DNA from: Arthrospiribacter ruber
GTDB lineage: Bacteria > Bacteroidota > Bacteroidia > Cytophagales > Cyclobacteriaceae
Assembly (NCBI RefSeq): GCF_019343195.1
Contig: NZ_RPHB01000007.1
Span: 124,001-188,000, forward strand
Direction: 5' to 3'
DNA: 64,000 bases
Below are positions 1-9,367 of the stretch, in pieces. The notes under the pieces are model-generated. The model ran no database searches and was not told where the DNA came from. It saw only the letters and a program-made list of their open reading frames with translations. The position numbers were made by a program, and so were the translations under genes. The first letter of the stretch is position 1, and each line of letters opens with the position of its first letter.

Positions 1-38
1 CTTTCGCTAAATTGGTATATCAATCCAAATAAACCCAA

Positions 39-461
39 ATGGAGAAGCCAATCTGTCCCAAATGTGAAAACGTCAAAGTAGTAAAAAGTGGAATTCTAGG
101 TGGTAGACAACGATTCAAATGCAAAAAATGCGGCTACCACTTCACGGTAAACAAACTTGGCAAATCCATTGATAAATACTACGTAGTCAAGGCACTTCAA
201 CTTTATATTGAAGGGATCTCTTACAGAGAAATCGAAAGAATATTGGGTGTGAGCCATGTTTCGGTCATGAACTGGGTGAAACAATACAAAATTAAAGCTC
301 CGGAAAACTACGACTACCGTCCAACTTACAAAGTACTCAATCATACAGAATTGGTAAAATACATGGCCCAGAAAGAAAATCTGACTGATACGGGTATGCT
401 CATCACCGAACTGGGAGATAAATTTATGATCATCAAGTGGGAAAGGTTTAAAAACCGTTAA
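39..461 (+). CDS. Zinc-ribbon/HTH protein related to the IS1 InsA N-terminal part
   Basis: The protein is 140 aa. Residues 6-34 form a zinc ribbon with two CxxC pairs (CPKC and CKKC). A helix-turn-helix follows at about residues 50-80 (YREIERILGVSHVSVMNWVK). This is the arrangement of the IS1 InsA-type DNA-binding module. No DDE catalytic domain follows: the C-terminal 55 residues are a short, unrelated tail, and no inverted repeats or IS1 second frame are visible. It therefore looks like a stand-alone, domesticated DNA-binding protein rather than a live transposase. It ends 141 bp upstream of the acetate cluster on the same strand, so it could regulate that cluster, but this is inference. 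The ATG start places the first CxxC close to the N-terminus, as in InsA. Confidence 0.75.
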   Translation: MEKPICPKCENVKVVKSGILGGRQRFKCKKCGYHFTVNKLGKSIDKYYVVKALQLYIEGISYREIERILGVSHVSVMNWVKQYKIKAPENYDYRPTYKVLNHTELVKYMAQKENLTDTGMLITELGDKFMIIKWERFKNR

Positions 462-602
462 ACCAAATTTTATTTTATTAGCTATAATTTTTTTACGAAT
501 ATATATGTCCACTTTTTCTTTTGTCAATCATCTTTTCAAATTGGATGCGTCTTATCCGGGATTCGCTCAAGGGTAAGAAATTGACAAAAGACCCAAATAC
601 CC

Positions 603-2048
603 ATGCTTGCCAAATCTAAATGGATTATCACCCTCTTGACTTCCAGCCTACTGGCATTCAATGCCTTTAGTCAGGATACACTTGCTTTTTTCAGCACGGC
701 CAAAGATGAAATGATGGTAGACCATTCATACAAGCCCTTGACTTTGAACCTATCCGATGATGGATCCAAATATGTCAGGTTTTTGATTTGGAACCAGATG
801 TGGGCAAGGGCCACTCAGAATAATCCCGGAACCCTTGATGTCGCCGGTAATCCTTCTTCATTCAGCACAGATATCGGCATCAGGAGGGCTAGGTTTTTGG
901 CATTTGCACAAGTATCACCCAGATTTTTGGTATTGACCCACTGGGGCATCAACAATCAAACCTTTACCAATGGAGGTGTGCCCGGCGGGGGAATAACCGG
1001 AAATCCAGGACAAATCCCTGTCTCGGTCAACCCTGAAACAGGGCAAGGAACTGCCGCAGGCATGTCAGCCAAAAAACCTCAACTGTTTTTCCATGACATC
1101 TGGACTGAATTTAAAGTAACAGATGCGATTTACATAGGAACGGGATTGCACTATTGGAACGGGATCTCCAGAATGAGCAGCCATAGTACACTTTCCTTTA
1201 TGACCATAGACGCACCCATCTTCAACTGGCCGCTTATTGAGCTCACCGATCAGTTTGCCCGACAGTTTGGATTTTATGCCAAAGGCCAGTTTTCAAAATG
1301 GGATTACCGGATTTCTTTAAACAAACCCTTTTCAGTGGGCGCAGGCGGAAGATTTGACGAAGGCAGGCAAGTCCCGGTGGCAGCCAATATTGTCAATGAC
1401 AACTGGGCCACACAAGGATATATTGCCTATCAGTTTCTGGAGACCGAGAACAATAAACTTCCATTTTTTGTAGGCTCTTATCTTGGAACCAAAAAGGTAT
1501 TCAATATCGGAGCAGGCTGGCACCATCATCCAAAAGCTACATCCTCTCTAAGCGAAAGAGGAGATAGAAAGCTCCATGACATCGCCCTTTTTGGCTTGGA
1601 TTCCTTTTTGGATCTCCCAATTAATCCTCTAAAAGGAACTGCATTGACAGCCTATGCTGCACTCTATCACTTTGACTTTGGACCCAACTATATCCGAAAT
1701 ATAGGAATTATGAATGTCGGCTTTGGACCGGGATCATCACAGAACGGCGCAGGAAACAGCCAACCTACTATCGGCACTGGGCAGATTTTCTATACCCAAG
1801 CAGGTTACCTTCTTCCCAAAAGTATCCTGGAAGAAAAAGGCAGGCTTCAACCTTTCGGCGCTTTTACCTACAAAAACTTTGAATACTTTGACACTGGCAA
1901 CGCACAGTTTGATATAGGCCTGAACTATTACATTAATGGGCATCAGGCTAAAATCACTGCTCAGTACAGCAACAGACCGATTTTTGAGAATTACCGAAAA
2001 TCAGGTTCAGCAGGTGAATTCATCCTACAGACCCATCTCTTTCTATAA
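603..2048 (+). CDS. Outer-membrane porin-like beta-barrel protein
   Basis: The protein is 481 aa with a clear signal peptide (LLTSSLLAFNAFSQ, cleavage near residue 24). Many alternating aromatic/polar strands follow, for example RRARFLAFAQ and AYAALYHFDFG, and it ends in hydrophobic/aromatic residues (ILQTHLFL), as beta-barrel proteins do. I recognise it only generally as a porin-like outer-membrane protein. It precedes the DUF4212/symporter pair by 21 bp on the same strand, so it probably lets the symporter's substrate (acetate or another small carboxylate) cross the outer membrane. The substrate is inferred from context, not from the protein. The start gives a standard signal peptide. Confidence 0.65.
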   Translation: MLAKSKWIITLLTSSLLAFNAFSQDTLAFFSTAKDEMMVDHSYKPLTLNLSDDGSKYVRFLIWNQMWARATQNNPGTLDVAGNPSSFSTDIGIRRARFLAFAQVSPRFLVLTHWGINNQTFTNGGVPGGGITGNPGQIPVSVNPETGQGTAAGMSAKKPQLFFHDIWTEFKVTDAIYIGTGLHYWNGISRMSSHSTLSFMTIDAPIFNWPLIELTDQFARQFGFYAKGQFSKWDYRISLNKPFSVGAGGRFDEGRQVPVAANIVNDNWATQGYIAYQFLETENNKLPFFVGSYLGTKKVFNIGAGWHHHPKATSSLSERGDRKLHDIALFGLDSFLDLPINPLKGTALTAYAALYHFDFGPNYIRNIGIMNVGFGPGSSQNGAGNSQPTIGTGQIFYTQAGYLLPKSILEEKGRLQPFGAFTYKNFEYFDTGNAQFDIGLNYYINGHQAKITAQYSNRPIFENYRKSGSAGEFILQTHLFL

Positions 2049-2069
2049 AAAAACAAAACAACCCAAACA

Positions 2070-2333
2070 ATGACCTCACACAAAACAAAAATGAAAGCCT
2101 ATTGGAAAAGAAATCTCCAATTGCTACTGATCCTTCTCAGTATATGGTTTACAGTATCCTTTGGATTTGGGATACTACTGGTAGACCAGCTCAATCAAAT
2201 TAAAATCGGTGGATTCAAACTGGGATTCTGGTTTGCACAGCAAGGATCCATATACGCATTTGTTCTACTCATATTTGTATATGTGTACCAGATGAATCAA
2301 TTGGACAAGGAATTTGATGTCAACGAAGAATAA
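2070..2333 (+). CDS. DUF4212 small subunit of a sodium/solute symporter
   Basis: This is an 87 aa membrane protein with two predicted helices (about residues 17-37 and 53-75) joined by a short loop with FGILLVDQLNQI and GFWFAQQGSIY. That pattern matches the DUF4212 family, described as the small subunit paired with large sodium/substrate symporters. The large subunit starts 13 bp downstream, so the two are almost certainly co-transcribed and form one carrier. Translation may start at the first ATG or at Met8; the DNA does not decide between them. A second, unrelated-looking two-helix protein sits in the same position before the symporter-kinase fusion at 4335. Confidence 0.85.
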   Translation: MTSHKTKMKAYWKRNLQLLLILLSIWFTVSFGFGILLVDQLNQIKIGGFKLGFWFAQQGSIYAFVLLIFVYVYQMNQLDKEFDVNEE

Positions 2334-2345
2334 AAAAGAGCAATT

Positions 2346-4031
2346 ATGGAAATTCTGACTTGGACATACATATTGGTAGGAGCCTCATTTGCGCTATACA
2401 TAGGAATAGCTATTTACACAAAAGCTGGTTCTACAAAAGAGTTTTATACGGCAGGAGGTGGTGTATCTCCATTGGCCAATGGAATGGCAACAGCCGCAGA
2501 TTGGATGTCTGCAGCGTCATTCATTTCTATGGCGGGGATTATTGCGTTTTCGGGATATGACGGATCTGTATATTTGATGGGATGGACTGGAGGCTACGTG
2601 TTGCTTGCACTCCTTCTTGCTCCTTATTTGAGAAAATTCGGCAAATTTACCGTTCCTGATTTTGTGGGTGACCGCTATTATTCCAACAAAGCCAGGGTAG
2701 TGGCGGTAATTTGTGCCCTGTTTATCTCTTTCACCTACGTGGCCGGACAGATGCGGGGAGTAGGAATTGTTTTCTCAAGATATCTGGAAGTAAGTATAGA
2801 ATGGGGCGTGATCATAGGGATGTGCATCGTGTTTTTCTATGCAGTGCTTGGCGGTATGAAAGGCATCACCTACACCCAGGTAGCACAATATTGCGTATTG
2901 ATATTCGCATACATGGTTCCGGCCATTTTCATTTCCATGCAGCTTACAGGAAATCCCATACCTCAACTTGGATTAGGTGATACTGTATCTGACGGAACAT
3001 ACCTTTTGGATAAGCTCGATGGTGTGCTGAGTGAAATGGGCTTCCATGAATACACAAGTGGACGAAAAGGAACCATGGACATCTTTGCCATTACATTGGC
3101 CCTAATGGTAGGTACGGCAGGTTTGCCACACGTGATCGTAAGATTCTTTACGGTACCTAGGGTAAAAGATGCCAGGCTTTCAGCAGGATACGCCCTTGTT
3201 TTTATTGCCATACTGTACACCACGGCTCCAGCGATAGCTGCTTTTGGTATTTACAATGCCATCGATACAGTAGCCGGACAGCCTGTAGACCAATTGCCCG
3301 TATGGGTGCAAAACTGGCAAAAAACCAATCTGATCAGTGTCAATGACATCAATGCAGATGGTATAGTCCAATACACACCTTACGCAGATACCAACGAACT
3401 CCATATAGACAAGGATATCATGGTGCTGGCCAATCCTGAAATAGCCCAATTGCCCAACTGGGTCATAGGCCTGGTAGCAGCAGGGGGAATGGCGGCTGCC
3501 CTGTCCACTGCTGCCGGATTACTTCTGGTCATTTCTACAGCTGTATCCAGAGATCTTTTCCGCACATTCAAACCTAACATGACCGAAAAAAGAGAGTTGT
3601 CCATTGCCAGAATCTCAGCAGCTGGAGCGGTGGTTCTTGCAGGATATTTCGGCATCAATCCTCCGGGTTTCGTGGCTGAAGTTGTAGCCTTCGCCTTTGG
3701 ATTGGCAGCAGCCTCCTTTTTCCCGGTAATCATCATGGGGATATTTTCCAAGAGAATGAATAAGGAAGGTTCCATAGCAGGAATGGTCTCAGGCTTGTTG
3801 TTTACCATGGCCTATATCATCTATTTCAAATTCATTTCTCCCGAATCCAATACTGTGGACAATTGGTGGCTGGGCATTTCCCCAGAAGGAATAGGTAGCA
3901 TTGGGATGCTGGTCAACTTCATCACCTGTTATGCGGTATCCATGCTCACTCCAGAGCCACCTATAGAAGTGCAGGAAATGGTCGAAGATATCAGGGTTCC
4001 GAGAGGCGCAGGTAAAGCGCATGCACATTAA
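2346..4031 (+). CDS. Sodium/solute symporter, large subunit (acetate permease type)
   Basis: At 561 aa with about 13 hydrophobic helices, this is a member of the SSS (SLC5) family. It should couple inward Na+ flow to uptake of a small organic acid across the inner membrane. Visible family features include the early unwound-helix region (ANGMATAADWMSAASFISMAG), the conserved GGMKGITYTQ motif and a long soluble loop near residues 305-365 before further helices. Residence beside a DUF4212 subunit points to the two-subunit branch rather than classical one-subunit ActP. Acetate is the likeliest substrate because acs lies in the same gene run, but propionate, pyruvate or another monocarboxylate is possible. 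A terminator-like hairpin follows the stop. Confidence 0.85.
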   Translation: MEILTWTYILVGASFALYIGIAIYTKAGSTKEFYTAGGGVSPLANGMATAADWMSAASFISMAGIIAFSGYDGSVYLMGWTGGYVLLALLLAPYLRKFGKFTVPDFVGDRYYSNKARVVAVICALFISFTYVAGQMRGVGIVFSRYLEVSIEWGVIIGMCIVFFYAVLGGMKGITYTQVAQYCVLIFAYMVPAIFISMQLTGNPIPQLGLGDTVSDGTYLLDKLDGVLSEMGFHEYTSGRKGTMDIFAITLALMVGTAGLPHVIVRFFTVPRVKDARLSAGYALVFIAILYTTAPAIAAFGIYNAIDTVAGQPVDQLPVWVQNWQKTNLISVNDINADGIVQYTPYADTNELHIDKDIMVLANPEIAQLPNWVIGLVAAGGMAAALSTAAGLLLVISTAVSRDLFRTFKPNMTEKRELSIARISAAGAVVLAGYFGINPPGFVAEVVAFAFGLAAASFFPVIIMGIFSKRMNKEGSIAGMVSGLLFTMAYIIYFKFISPESNTVDNWWLGISPEGIGSIGMLVNFITCYAVSMLTPEPPIEVQEMVEDIRVPRGAGKAHAH

Positions 4032-4043
4032 TTCCTTATCAAC

Positions 4044-4087
4044 AAAAGCAAACTCCGGCTATGTATTAGTCGGGGTTTCGCTTTTTT
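4044..4087 (+). terminator. Hairpin plus T-run after the symporter gene
   Basis: An imperfect inverted repeat (about AAAGCAAACTCCGGC against GTCGGGGTTTCGCTTT, with G-U pairs and mismatches) closes on a 9-base loop and is followed by a T6 run. It would end or attenuate transcription between the symporter pair and the sensor genes. Confidence 0.6.
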
Positions 4088-4132
4088 ACCAGATCCAAAT
4101 AGAGTAATTTGAATCATGCAAATGACGCCAAA

Positions 4133-4342
4133 ATGAAAGAAGCGCTGAAAAGCCAATATTTGTGGACAGTTTTCTTTTTGGGTATGTTTTTACTCAACTA
4201 CCCATTAATGGCCATATACAATGTGGACCAAAAACTAGCGGGTATTCCTCTCCTGTATTTCTCTGTTTTTTCTATTTGGGTATCACTCATAGGCCTGACT
4301 TATTTGGTGGTAAAAAAAACAAGAACTGATAAAAATGCTTGA
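4133..4342 (+). CDS. Small two-helix membrane protein preceding the symporter-kinase
   Basis: From the ATG at 4133 this is a 69 aa protein; a TTG eight codons upstream (4109) would give 77 aa but is less likely. Two hydrophobic helices are seen (YLWTVFFLGMFLLNYPLMAIY and LLYFSVFSIWVSLIGLTYLVV) separated by a short polar loop with NVDQKLAGIP. The size and topology resemble small subunits of SSS-type carriers. Its stop overlaps the start of the symporter-histidine kinase by 8 bp, so translation is coupled. I do not recognise the family with certainty. The context suggests it is a partner of the sensor's transporter domain, as DUF4212 is for the real transporter. Confidence 0.7.
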   Translation: MKEALKSQYLWTVFFLGMFLLNYPLMAIYNVDQKLAGIPLLYFSVFSIWVSLIGLTYLVVKKTRTDKNA

Positions 4343-7094
4343 AAGTGGCCTGATCATATCGTTCACATTCGGTTATTTGGCATTGCTTTTTGCCATAGCC
4401 TGGTTTTCTGAAAAATCAGCCGAAAAAGGACGAAGCCTGGCCTCCAATCCATATGTTTATTCCTTATCTCTTGCAGTGTATTGTACTGCCTGGACCTATT
4501 ATGGGTCTGTAGGGAGAGCGGCTACCAATGGTCTTGAATTTCTTACCATTTATATAGGCCCAAGTCTGATAGCCCCACTTTGGTGGATAGTGATGAGAAA
4601 AATTATCAGGATCAGCAAAGTACAGAGAATTTCCTCTATTGCGGATTTCATCTCAAGCAGGTATGGAAAAAACATCACACTGGGAGGTATAGTCACTGTA
4701 TTCTGCCTTTTGGGAATCCTTCCCTACACCAGTATTCAGATCAAGGCCATTGCAAGTTCTTTTGATATACTTCAGTCATCAGGTGCATCTGTGCAAATGC
4801 TGAACACACCAATTTATCTTGATACAGCTTTTTATTTATCCATGGGCCTGGCTTTGTTTACCATACTTTTTGGCACCAGAAATGTCGAAGCCACGGCCAA
4901 GCATGAGGGCATGGTGATGGCAGTGGCTTTCGAATCCATTTTCAAGCTTATTGCATTTCTGGCTGTAGGGATATTCGTCACCTATTTTGTCTATGATGGG
5001 TTCAGGGATATTTTTGATCAAGCCGAATTGAGGGGCTTAGGCCAACTCTTTGTACTTTCTGAAGAAAGTAGCGGTTCAGAATGGTTTTGGCTGAGTGTGC
5101 TGTCGATGATGGCTATTCTCTTTTTGCCTAGACAGTTTCAAATGGGTGTCATCGAGAACAGCAACGAGCAGCATCTGGATAAGGCCATGTGGCTTTTTCC
5201 GCTTTACCTGCTACTGATCAATGTGTTTGTCATTCCTATAGCCCTGGGAGGTCTTGTCCATTTTGACACCAACACTATTGATGCGGACACTTATGTGCTG
5301 GCCTTACCCATCACCTATGATCAAGGCTGGCTGGCGCTATTGGTGTACTTGGGAGGATTTTCAGCTGCCACGAGCATGATCATTGTCTCTACCATAGCTT
5401 TGAGCAATATGGTGAGTAACAATTTCGTGATGCCCATTATCCTTTCGAACGAAAAATGGAGGAAAAATTACCAACATCAACTCGGAAGTATCCTGGTATG
5501 GATAAGAAGAGTCACCATTCTGAGCATTATTCTGGCCGCTTACCTGTATTACAGGGAAGTTTCGGGTTACTTCTCTTTGGTATCCATAGGCTTGATCTCA
5601 TTTGTTGCCATTGCTCAGTTTACCCCAGCAATTATTGGTGGCATTTATTGGAAAAAAGGGGCCAAATCAGGAGCCCTGGCAGGAATCGTGGGCGGGTTTG
5701 TAGTCTGGTTTTTCACTTTGGTAGTACCCACTATGGTTACTGCCGGTTTTTTACCTTCCTCCATCATGGAGCAGGGACTATTTGGTCTTTCTGCCCTGAG
5801 ACCCTATCACCTCCTTGGCATGGAAGGCATGGGATACGTCAGCCATGCGCTGTTTTTCAGTCTATCACTCAACCTTGCCCTATATGTATTGCTGTCACTT
5901 TATTCGGCACAATCCTCTAAAGAACACAATCAGGCGGTGGTGTTTGTAGACATATTTAAGTACAGCACCTCTATGGACAGCTCCATCATCTGGAAAGGGC
6001 AGGCATACCTTCCGGATCTGAAATCCCTCTTGGAAAATTTTCTGGGAGAAGAAAGAGCAGAAAAAGCCCTGATAGATTTTTCCCAAAGAACAGGCCGTCA
6101 ACCTGGAGTGAAGAATTATGCCGATCCTGAACTGGTAAATTATTCTGAACGCTTGCTCTCAGGCATCATTGGCGCAGCTTCAGCCCGGATTCTCGTAGGC
6201 TCCGTGGTCAAAGAGGAAGAGATCAGCATGGAGGAGGTCCTGGACATTCTCAAAGAAACACAGGAATTAAAAAGTCTAAACCTTGAACTGAAAAAGAAAA
6301 GCAAGGCACTGAAAAAAGCCACTGAGGAACTTCAGGAAATGAATGAAACCCTCAGACTCAATGACATGCTCAAGGATGAGTTTATTTCTACGGTCACCCA
6401 CGAAATGAAAACCCCTATTACCTCGATCCGTGCCTTTTCAGAAATTCTGATGGACGAAGACCTCCCTGATGAAGACCGGCAGCGGTTTTTGGATATCATC
6501 ATTCAGGAAACGGATAGAATGACGAGGTTGATCGATCAGGTATTGGACTTGGAACGCTTCGATTCGGGCCGACAAAAACTCAAAATAGAACAGGTGGATG
6601 CAAGGATTCTGATCCTTCAGGCTACAGAGAGCATGATTCAGGTTTTCAAAGAAAAAAACCTGAAGTTTGAACTTGACCTTCAAATTGAGGAACTTTATCT
6701 GTCCCTGGATGAAGACCGAATCAAGCAGGTCATTCTCAACCTTCTTTCCAATGCTTCCAAGTTTGCTTCTTCCAAGGTGCTGGTAAGAACTTACTGCAAG
6801 GATAACAATTGGCTGGTGGAAATATGGGATGATGGCAAAGGAGTGCCGGATGAGGACATTCCTTTCATCTTTGACAAGTTTTTTCAGGCAAAAAACCAAA
6901 CCAGCAAAAAACCGATTGGCAGTGGCCTTGGATTGGCCATTTCCAAAAAAATCATCGAATACCACCTAGGAAATATTGAAATAATCCGAAAAGAGGAGCA
7001 GACCTGTTTCAGGTTCTCTATTCCTCTCGAACCAGAGTTACAAATGAACCAAAACTACCCCAATACCCATGAACAAAATACTGATCGTAGATGA
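4335..7094 (+). CDS. Na+/solute symporter domain-histidine kinase fusion (CrbS-like)
   Basis: The 919 aa protein fuses an N-terminal SSS transporter domain of about 13 helices (residues ~1-535) to a STAC-like linker (around YLPDLKSLLENFLGEERAE), a coiled coil (residues ~640-680) and a complete histidine kinase. The H-box is THEMKTPITSIRAF with phospho-acceptor His689. The N-box is QVILNLLSNASKF and the G-boxes are DDGKGVPDED and GSGLGLAISKKI. Such fusions (CrbS family) are known to control acetate scavenging genes, and acs lies two genes downstream. It probably senses or transports acetate and signals to the adjoining receiver, which overlaps its 3' end by 26 bp. No PAS domain is evident between STAC and the kinase core, unlike classical CrbS. 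Confidence 0.88.
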   Translation: MLESGLIISFTFGYLALLFAIAWFSEKSAEKGRSLASNPYVYSLSLAVYCTAWTYYGSVGRAATNGLEFLTIYIGPSLIAPLWWIVMRKIIRISKVQRISSIADFISSRYGKNITLGGIVTVFCLLGILPYTSIQIKAIASSFDILQSSGASVQMLNTPIYLDTAFYLSMGLALFTILFGTRNVEATAKHEGMVMAVAFESIFKLIAFLAVGIFVTYFVYDGFRDIFDQAELRGLGQLFVLSEESSGSEWFWLSVLSMMAILFLPRQFQMGVIENSNEQHLDKAMWLFPLYLLLINVFVIPIALGGLVHFDTNTIDADTYVLALPITYDQGWLALLVYLGGFSAATSMIIVSTIALSNMVSNNFVMPIILSNEKWRKNYQHQLGSILVWIRRVTILSIILAAYLYYREVSGYFSLVSIGLISFVAIAQFTPAIIGGIYWKKGAKSGALAGIVGGFVVWFFTLVVPTMVTAGFLPSSIMEQGLFGLSALRPYHLLGMEGMGYVSHALFFSLSLNLALYVLLSLYSAQSSKEHNQAVVFVDIFKYSTSMDSSIIWKGQAYLPDLKSLLENFLGEERAEKALIDFSQRTGRQPGVKNYADPELVNYSERLLSGIIGAASARILVGSVVKEEEISMEEVLDILKETQELKSLNLELKKKSKALKKATEELQEMNETLRLNDMLKDEFISTVTHEMKTPITSIRAFSEILMDEDLPDEDRQRFLDIIIQETDRMTRLIDQVLDLERFDSGRQKLKIEQVDARILILQATESMIQVFKEKNLKFELDLQIEELYLSLDEDRIKQVILNLLSNASKFASSKVLVRTYCKDNNWLVEIWDDGKGVPDEDIPFIFDKFFQAKNQTSKKPIGSGLGLAISKKIIEYHLGNIEIIRKEEQTCFRFSIPLEPELQMNQNYPNTHEQNTDRR

Positions 7095-7425
7095 CGAACC
7101 CAATATTCTGCTTTCTTTGGAATTCCTGTTTAAAAAAGAGGGATATAAAGTGTACATCGCCAGAGATGGAGAAGAAGCGATGGGAATAATAGATGAAAAT
7201 ATTCCCGAATTGGTCATTTTGGACATTATGATGCCTAAAGTGGACGGCTATGAAGTCTGTCAATACCTCAAAAAGATGTATTCCGAGGTGAAAATCGTCT
7301 TTATTTCGGCCAAAAGTAAACCGCAGGACATACAAAAAGGCATGGCTTTAGGAGCTGACCTTTATGTGACCAAGCCCTTTTCAACCAAAGAACTGGTAGG
7401 AAAAATCAAATCATTACTGAATTAA
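7069..7425 (+). CDS. Receiver-only response regulator
   Basis: This 118 aa protein is a single CheY-like receiver domain. The acidic pocket is D8/D9, the phospho-acceptor is D52 (LVILDIMMPK), the switch Ser lies in FISAKSK and the conserved Lys in YVTKPFS. There is no DNA-binding or enzymatic output domain, because the stop follows directly after the last receiver helix. It starts within the 3' end of the kinase gene (26 bp overlap) and is followed by acs after 31 bp. It is therefore the obvious partner of the upstream kinase, but how it would change transcription is open: it could pass phosphate on, bind another protein, or act on the transporter. Confidence 0.88.
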   Translation: MNKILIVDDEPNILLSLEFLFKKEGYKVYIARDGEEAMGIIDENIPELVILDIMMPKVDGYEVCQYLKKMYSEVKIVFISAKSKPQDIQKGMALGADLYVTKPFSTKELVGKIKSLLN

Positions 7426-7456
7426 TCAATCAAAAAACCTATAAATAACTAATATA

Positions 7457-9349
7457 ATGAGTGATAGAATCCATACCCTTAGTGGTTATTTTCATGAATA
7501 TCAAAAATCCGTAACCGAGCCTGAAAAATTCTGGGCAAGAATCGCTGACTCTTTTCATTGGCAGAAAAGGTGGGATCAAGTCCTGGAGTGGGATTTTGAA
7601 GGTCCGGATGTCAAATGGTTTGTCAATGGCAAATTGAACATCACTGAAAGCATTTTTGAGAAAAACCTTTTTACACATGGTGACAGGACTGCGATCATTT
7701 GGGAACCCAATGATCCAAATGAAGAAAGCCGAAATATCACTTACAAGCAACTGTATAAGGATGTCTGCCAATTTGCAAACGTGCTGCTTTCAAAAGGTAT
7801 CCAAAAAGGAGACCGCGTAATCATTTACATGCCCATGATTCCTGAAGCAGCTGTAGCCATGCTTGCCTGTGCCAGGATAGGGGCCATTCATTCTGTGGTG
7901 TTTGCAGGATTTTCTGCTTCGGCCTTAGCCGACAGGATAGTTGACTGTGAAGCCAAGGCCATACTTACTTCAGACGGAAACTTCCGAGGCAATAAGAAAA
8001 TTGCGGTAAAGGCAGTGGTCGATGAGGCACTGGAAAAGTCAAGTGTAGATACTGTCATTGTATGTAAGAGAACCGGTCAGGATGTTATAATGAAGGAAGG
8101 ACGTGACTATTGGTGGAGTGAGTGCCTGGAAGGCATATCCACAGACCACAAAGCAGAAACTGTAGACAGCGAAGATCCATTATTTATCCTGTACACTTCC
8201 GGCTCTACCGGGAAGCCAAAAGGAGTAGTCCACACCACAGGAGGATACATGGTCTATACCAAGTATTCCTTTGAAAATGTCTTCCAGTATTCCCCAGGAG
8301 ATGTGTATTGGTGCACTGCCGATATTGGTTGGATTACCGGGCATTCCTATATCGTATACGGCCCCCTTCTGGCGGGTGCTACCACCCTAATGTTTGAAGG
8401 AGTGCCGACTTTCCCGGATGCAGGCCGGTTTTGGGCTGTGATAGACAAATACAAAGTAAACCAATTCTATACCGCACCTACAGCTATCAGGGCACTTCAG
8501 GCACATGGTACAGAGCCGATAGAGCCATACAGCTTGGACTCCCTGAAAGTTTTGGGATCTGTGGGAGAGCCTATAAATGAGGAAGCCTGGAGATGGTATT
8601 ATACCCATATCGGAAAATCAAGATGTCCTATTGTGGATACTTGGTGGCAGACAGAAACAGGTGGGATCATGGTATCTCCCATTGCAGGAATTACCCCAAC
8701 CAAACCTGCATACGCTACGCTTCCACTTCCCGGGGTCCAACTCTGTATTGTTAATGCCGATGGAAAAGAACTTACAGGAAATTCGGTAGAAGGAAACCTT
8801 TGCATCAAATTCCCTTGGCCATCAATGATCAGAACTACTTGGGGTGATCATGACAGGTGTAAGCAGACTTATTTCTCCACCTACAAAGGCATGTATTTCA
8901 CTGGAGATGGGGTCAAAAGAGACCACGATGGATACTACAGGATTTTGGGAAGGGTAGACGATGTCATCAATGTTTCAGGGCACAGGATGGGAACAGCTGA
9001 GGTAGAAAATGCCATCAATGAACATCCGCTGGTTATTGAATCAGCAGTAGTGGGTTATCCACATGAAGTAAAAGGTCAGGGAATTTATGCTTATGTGATC
9101 TGTGACATGACCAACAGAACCGAAGAAAATCTGGTCAATGAAATAAAAGATACAGTAAGTAAAATCATCGGACCGATCGCAAAGCCTGATAAAATACAGG
9201 TGGTCTCAGGCCTACCCAAGACACGTTCCGGAAAAATCATGAGGAGAATCCTGAGAAAAGTAGCTGAAGGAGTTACAGAAAATCTGGGTGACACCTCCAC
9301 ATTACTGGATCCTGAGGTAGTCAAGGAGATTATTGATGGACGTAAATAA
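7457..9349 (+). CDS. acs: Acetyl-CoA synthetase (AMP-forming)
   Basis: The 630 aa enzyme activates acetate with ATP and CoA to acetyl-CoA in the cytoplasm. ANL-superfamily motifs are in order: the phosphate-binding loop YTSGSTGKPKGVVHTTGGY, DTWWQTETGG in the acetyl-CoA synthetase form, YFTGDGVKRDHDGYY, the hinge region LGRVDDVINVSGHRMGT, and the C-terminal PKTRSGKIMRRILRK with catalytic Lys593. That lysine is the residue reversibly acetylated in the Salmonella enzyme. The Trp pair typical of acetate-specific pockets is present (WWQTETGG). Length is close to the usual ~650. It lies 31 bp after the receiver gene and is probably in one transcript with the sensor, then followed by a hairpin. Confidence 0.96.
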   Translation: MSDRIHTLSGYFHEYQKSVTEPEKFWARIADSFHWQKRWDQVLEWDFEGPDVKWFVNGKLNITESIFEKNLFTHGDRTAIIWEPNDPNEESRNITYKQLYKDVCQFANVLLSKGIQKGDRVIIYMPMIPEAAVAMLACARIGAIHSVVFAGFSASALADRIVDCEAKAILTSDGNFRGNKKIAVKAVVDEALEKSSVDTVIVCKRTGQDVIMKEGRDYWWSECLEGISTDHKAETVDSEDPLFILYTSGSTGKPKGVVHTTGGYMVYTKYSFENVFQYSPGDVYWCTADIGWITGHSYIVYGPLLAGATTLMFEGVPTFPDAGRFWAVIDKYKVNQFYTAPTAIRALQAHGTEPIEPYSLDSLKVLGSVGEPINEEAWRWYYTHIGKSRCPIVDTWWQTETGGIMVSPIAGITPTKPAYATLPLPGVQLCIVNADGKELTGNSVEGNLCIKFPWPSMIRTTWGDHDRCKQTYFSTYKGMYFTGDGVKRDHDGYYRILGRVDDVINVSGHRMGTAEVENAINEHPLVIESAVVGYPHEVKGQGIYAYVICDMTNRTEENLVNEIKDTVSKIIGPIAKPDKIQVVSGLPKTRSGKIMRRILRKVAEGVTENLGDTSTLLDPEVVKEIIDGRK

Positions 9350-9367
9350 TCCATGAATCCAATAATT

